A DNA stretch of 21,912 nt from Pelomyxa schiedti (taxonomy: Eukaryota; Evosea; Pelobiontida; Pelomyxidae): the NCBI GenBank assembly GCA_020536535.1, contig JAHLWZ010000712.1, forward strand, positions 1 to 21,912, given 5' to 3'. A program made the position numbers and the translations under genes. The notes under the pieces are model-generated. The model worked only from the letters and a program-made list of their open reading frames with translations, did no database searches and was not told where the DNA came from. Below are positions 19,564-21,912 of this stretch, piece by piece (within the stretch, counting starts at the first letter, position 1; every line of letters starts with the position of its first letter).

Positions 19564-21912
19564 ATGGCACAGCCACTCAAGTTCCTTTTGAGCGGCGACG
19601 ACGCAGTGGGAAAAGTGTGTGTCAAGAAATATTGTTTCTTGTTCTATTATGAATGAACGTTACACTGTTTCGACTTAAATCACAGACATGTTTGTTGATA
19701 CGATATGCATCGGGCGTGTTTCCCAGGGACAACGTACCATATGTAAGTGTGTGGTTTTTTTTTCCTCGTTTGTGTACTCATGTCATGACGACGCAAAGGT
19801 GCTGCACAAATACTACCCGTGAGAGTGTTTTAAATGTTACCAATAAAATTGACCGACTTGCAAGAGCCAAGGTTATGTTTGAAGATAAGCCATACGACGC
19901 GGAATTGTGGGACACTGCCGGTTTGACACCCGTCCCTCTGTGACTGAACAATTCATTCCTTCAGGTGGTGGAGATTATGACAGAATAAGACCCTGTTCCT
20001 ATCCCAGGACAAATATTTTCTTGGTATTTGAGTTCTATGAGTTTCGTTGTTGTGATGAACTTACAGCTCTGCTTTTCTCTTGTCAACCCTCGCAGTTTTG
20101 AGAATATTCGGTCAAAGGTTTCAAACAACACAACTCCATTTTACTCTTGAACTAAATAAACGAACATTCAAGTGGTTCCCTGAGGTGATTGTTCCCTTGA
20201 GTTACTTCTGTCATGCCACCAATATTATCTCAGGTCTCTCACTGTAGCCTAAAAATCCAATTCATCATTGTGGGGACAAAACGTGATCTGAGGACTGATT
20301 CAACTTCCCTCAGGTTGCTGACAAGGAAAGGCTTGTCACCTGTCACTTTTGAAATGGGGTCTGAAGTAAATCCTTTTCTCACAGAGAATCAAAACCAATG
20401 ACTTCCTCTTCAGATGGCACGAGAACTTCATGCCGCAGCATATGTTGAGACGAGTTCCTTGACTGGGGAACACGTTCAGGATCTTTTTACACTTGCAGTC
20501 AAAGTTGCCACAACTGGAAGAAGAAAGAAATCTGTTCCGTCATCATTCTCATTGGTATCTGTCACTCACTTTCATCGGATTCACTCAGACCAACTCATCA
20601 ATACCTTCTCAAAACCAAACAGGGAACTCTGTGGAACGCACTTGTTCCTCACATTGGATCATCAACATCAAGGCCCGCTTCTTCTGCCACCGTTCATCAT
20701 CATCACCAGCCCTCATGGTCAAAACTTTTCTCTGATGTTGATGTGGCTGCAAGGTGACTTGCCCTCACATTTTATTCCCTGTTCTGAATGGCTGTTGATC
20801 ATCACACACACACAAATCGACAGATACGGTCACTCACAATCACGATGTGGAACTGTTCTGATCACTGTTGGTGGAATGTGTGCCGATGGTGCACCACCAC
20901 CTCCACCTGACGTTCTGAGGTTCGATTGTTCCAGTGGGAATTGGTTGCATCCATTCCCTCTTGCCATCGTGGATTGTGGCGAGAACCAGAGTCACTCTGT
21001 TGGATTCAAAGGAATGACATTTGTTGCCTCTGTGTATATCTCCCCTCCCTCCCCCGTTCGTTTTTTTGCTTTTCTCGATTTGATTCACACTCAAAAGGTT
21101 TGTTGATGACTTGATGTTTCTCTTTGGAGGTTTATCTCTGCTTATCACGGGGGTTGATCAACCGAAAAGCCACATATATACACATAGGGAGGAGAAACAG
21201 TTGCAGCAACTCGTTGCATTGCCTGAACATGAACACAGGGGAGTGTTCACTCCTCCCAGAAGGAAATCATTCAGAATCACCTTCTCCTCGATACGGTTCA
21301 TCAATGGTCGCATTCGCGAAGTGCTTGTTTGTGTTTGGAGGGTGTGTGTTCTCCTCTCATTGGTTGTATCCCTCACAAAGAGTTGCAGTTATGACTGTGC
21401 CAGTGTTGAATGTGAAGACTTGAGGTGTTATGACTTGACTGTCCAAAGTTGGATTCAGGTGTGTGCGATATCGGATACTTTGCCAAACACAGAACTACAC
21501 TCGTATATTTCTTCTCTCTTCTCTCGAAGATACCTGCACACAGGTGCCGGAAAGAGAAGCAGGAAGACCAGCACCAAGTGGGAGATTTCACCACACCGCC
21601 GTTTGCCACAACGGAAACATGATTCTCTTTGGTAAATCAACACTCCACACACAATTCAGCACACAGCAACAAAGGAACTCACACGTTACCGCACACAAAC
21701 ACAGGTGGAATGTTGAATGTGAAGAAGCTCAACGATGTGTGGACTTTTGGTGTGAAAACCCAAACACCAATCCAGATGATTTAATGAACAGAACACACAA
21801 ACACACCCAGATATCTCCACGAAAGTGTGGGTGAAACCACCAACACGAGGGATAACACCACCAGGCATGCGAGGCCACGCGGCGGCAGTGATTGGTGATG
21901 AAATGTTTGTGT
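19564..21912 (+). CDS. Rho GTPase-Kelch-F-box fusion, copy C, 3' end outside window
   Basis: Exons 1-17: 19564-19614, 19686-19742, 19799-19818, 19865-19920, 19965-20023, 20067-20117, 20173-20184, 20234-20365, 20414-20554, 20623-20753, 20824-21033, 21098-21129, 21188-21345, 21381-21458, 21544-21631, 21705-21749 and 21811 to the edge. No stop or frameshift is seen. The GTPase differs from B at key points: the P-loop is GDDAVGKT (Asp at the Gly12 position), the switch I Thr35 position is Tyr, and Gln61 is Gly (DTAGGGDYDR). GTKRDL and ETSSL are kept, and exon 6 (LCFSLVNPRSFENIRSK) is the closest to canonical Rac. Kelch repeats 1-4 are present and the fifth is cut. By analogy with A and B, the rest of the Kelch domain and the F-box should follow within about 1 kb to the right. 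Confidence 0.88.

Larger units (their letters stand above)
12934..21912 (+). repeat. Tandem array of three Rho-Kelch-F-box genes, unit about 3.3 kb
   Basis: Starts at 12934, 16271 and 19564 give spacings of 3337 and 3293 bp. Intron positions and phases are the same in all three. From exon 9 on the exons are nearly identical, whereas exons 1-8 and many introns differ. The array may continue beyond the window. Confidence 0.9.

Noticed and set aside
20414-21106. Uninterrupted 230-residue frame in copy C
   Set aside because: It merges exons 9 and 11 through intron sequence and reads exon 10 in the wrong frame. Comparison with A and B shows normal splicing.
12934-21912. CRISPR-like or transposon origin of the 3.3-kb repeat
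   Set aside because: Units are spliced protein-coding genes. No terminal inverted repeats, transposase or short direct repeats were seen.

Overview
This window comes from an intron-rich unicellular eukaryote. Introns are GT-AG and mostly 35-120 nt long, genes are tightly packed on both strands, and 5' leaders look short. The protein families (a Rho-type GTPase fused to Kelch repeats, a TRIM-like RING/B-box protein, a DA2/GW2/SIP5-type RING-UIM protein, an FCP1/SCP phosphatase and histone H3) fit an amoebozoan-like protist, possibly an archamoeba. That placement is inference, not demonstrated. All exon joins were made by hand from splice signals, reading phase and family conservation; no transcript data or database search was available.

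Left part, minus strand (1-7785): a TRIM-like gene (RING, two B-boxes, coiled coil) that runs off the left edge; two intronless genes of an unrecognised family that look like distant paralogues of each other; an FCP1/SCP-type CTD phosphatase (DMDET catalytic motif) with a long Gln/His-rich N-terminus; and a weak candidate for a small two-exon gene. Middle (7946-12696): a three-exon histone H3 gene on the minus strand lies head to head with a six-exon plus-strand gene for a DA2/GW2/SIP5-like RING protein ending in a ubiquitin-interacting motif. A four-exon plus-strand gene for a Ser/Thr/Pro-rich low-complexity protein follows.

Right part, plus strand (12934-21912): three tandem copies (A, B, C) of a 21-exon gene whose product joins an N-terminal Rho/Rac-like GTPase, six Kelch repeats and a C-terminal F-box. 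Copy B is intact (653 aa). Copy A carries one in-frame TAG at codon 25 but is otherwise complete. Copy C is intact as far as the window goes and is cut by its right end. All three lack the catalytic Gln61 of Rac/Ras. The layout parallels RhoBTB proteins (Rho domain plus Cullin-3 adaptor), but here the adaptor is an F-box, which suggests an SCF (Cullin-1) substrate receptor controlled by, or locked by, an atypical Rho domain. This fusion array is the most striking content of the window. Together with the TRIM-like and DA2-like genes, three of the recognisable families point to ubiquitination.
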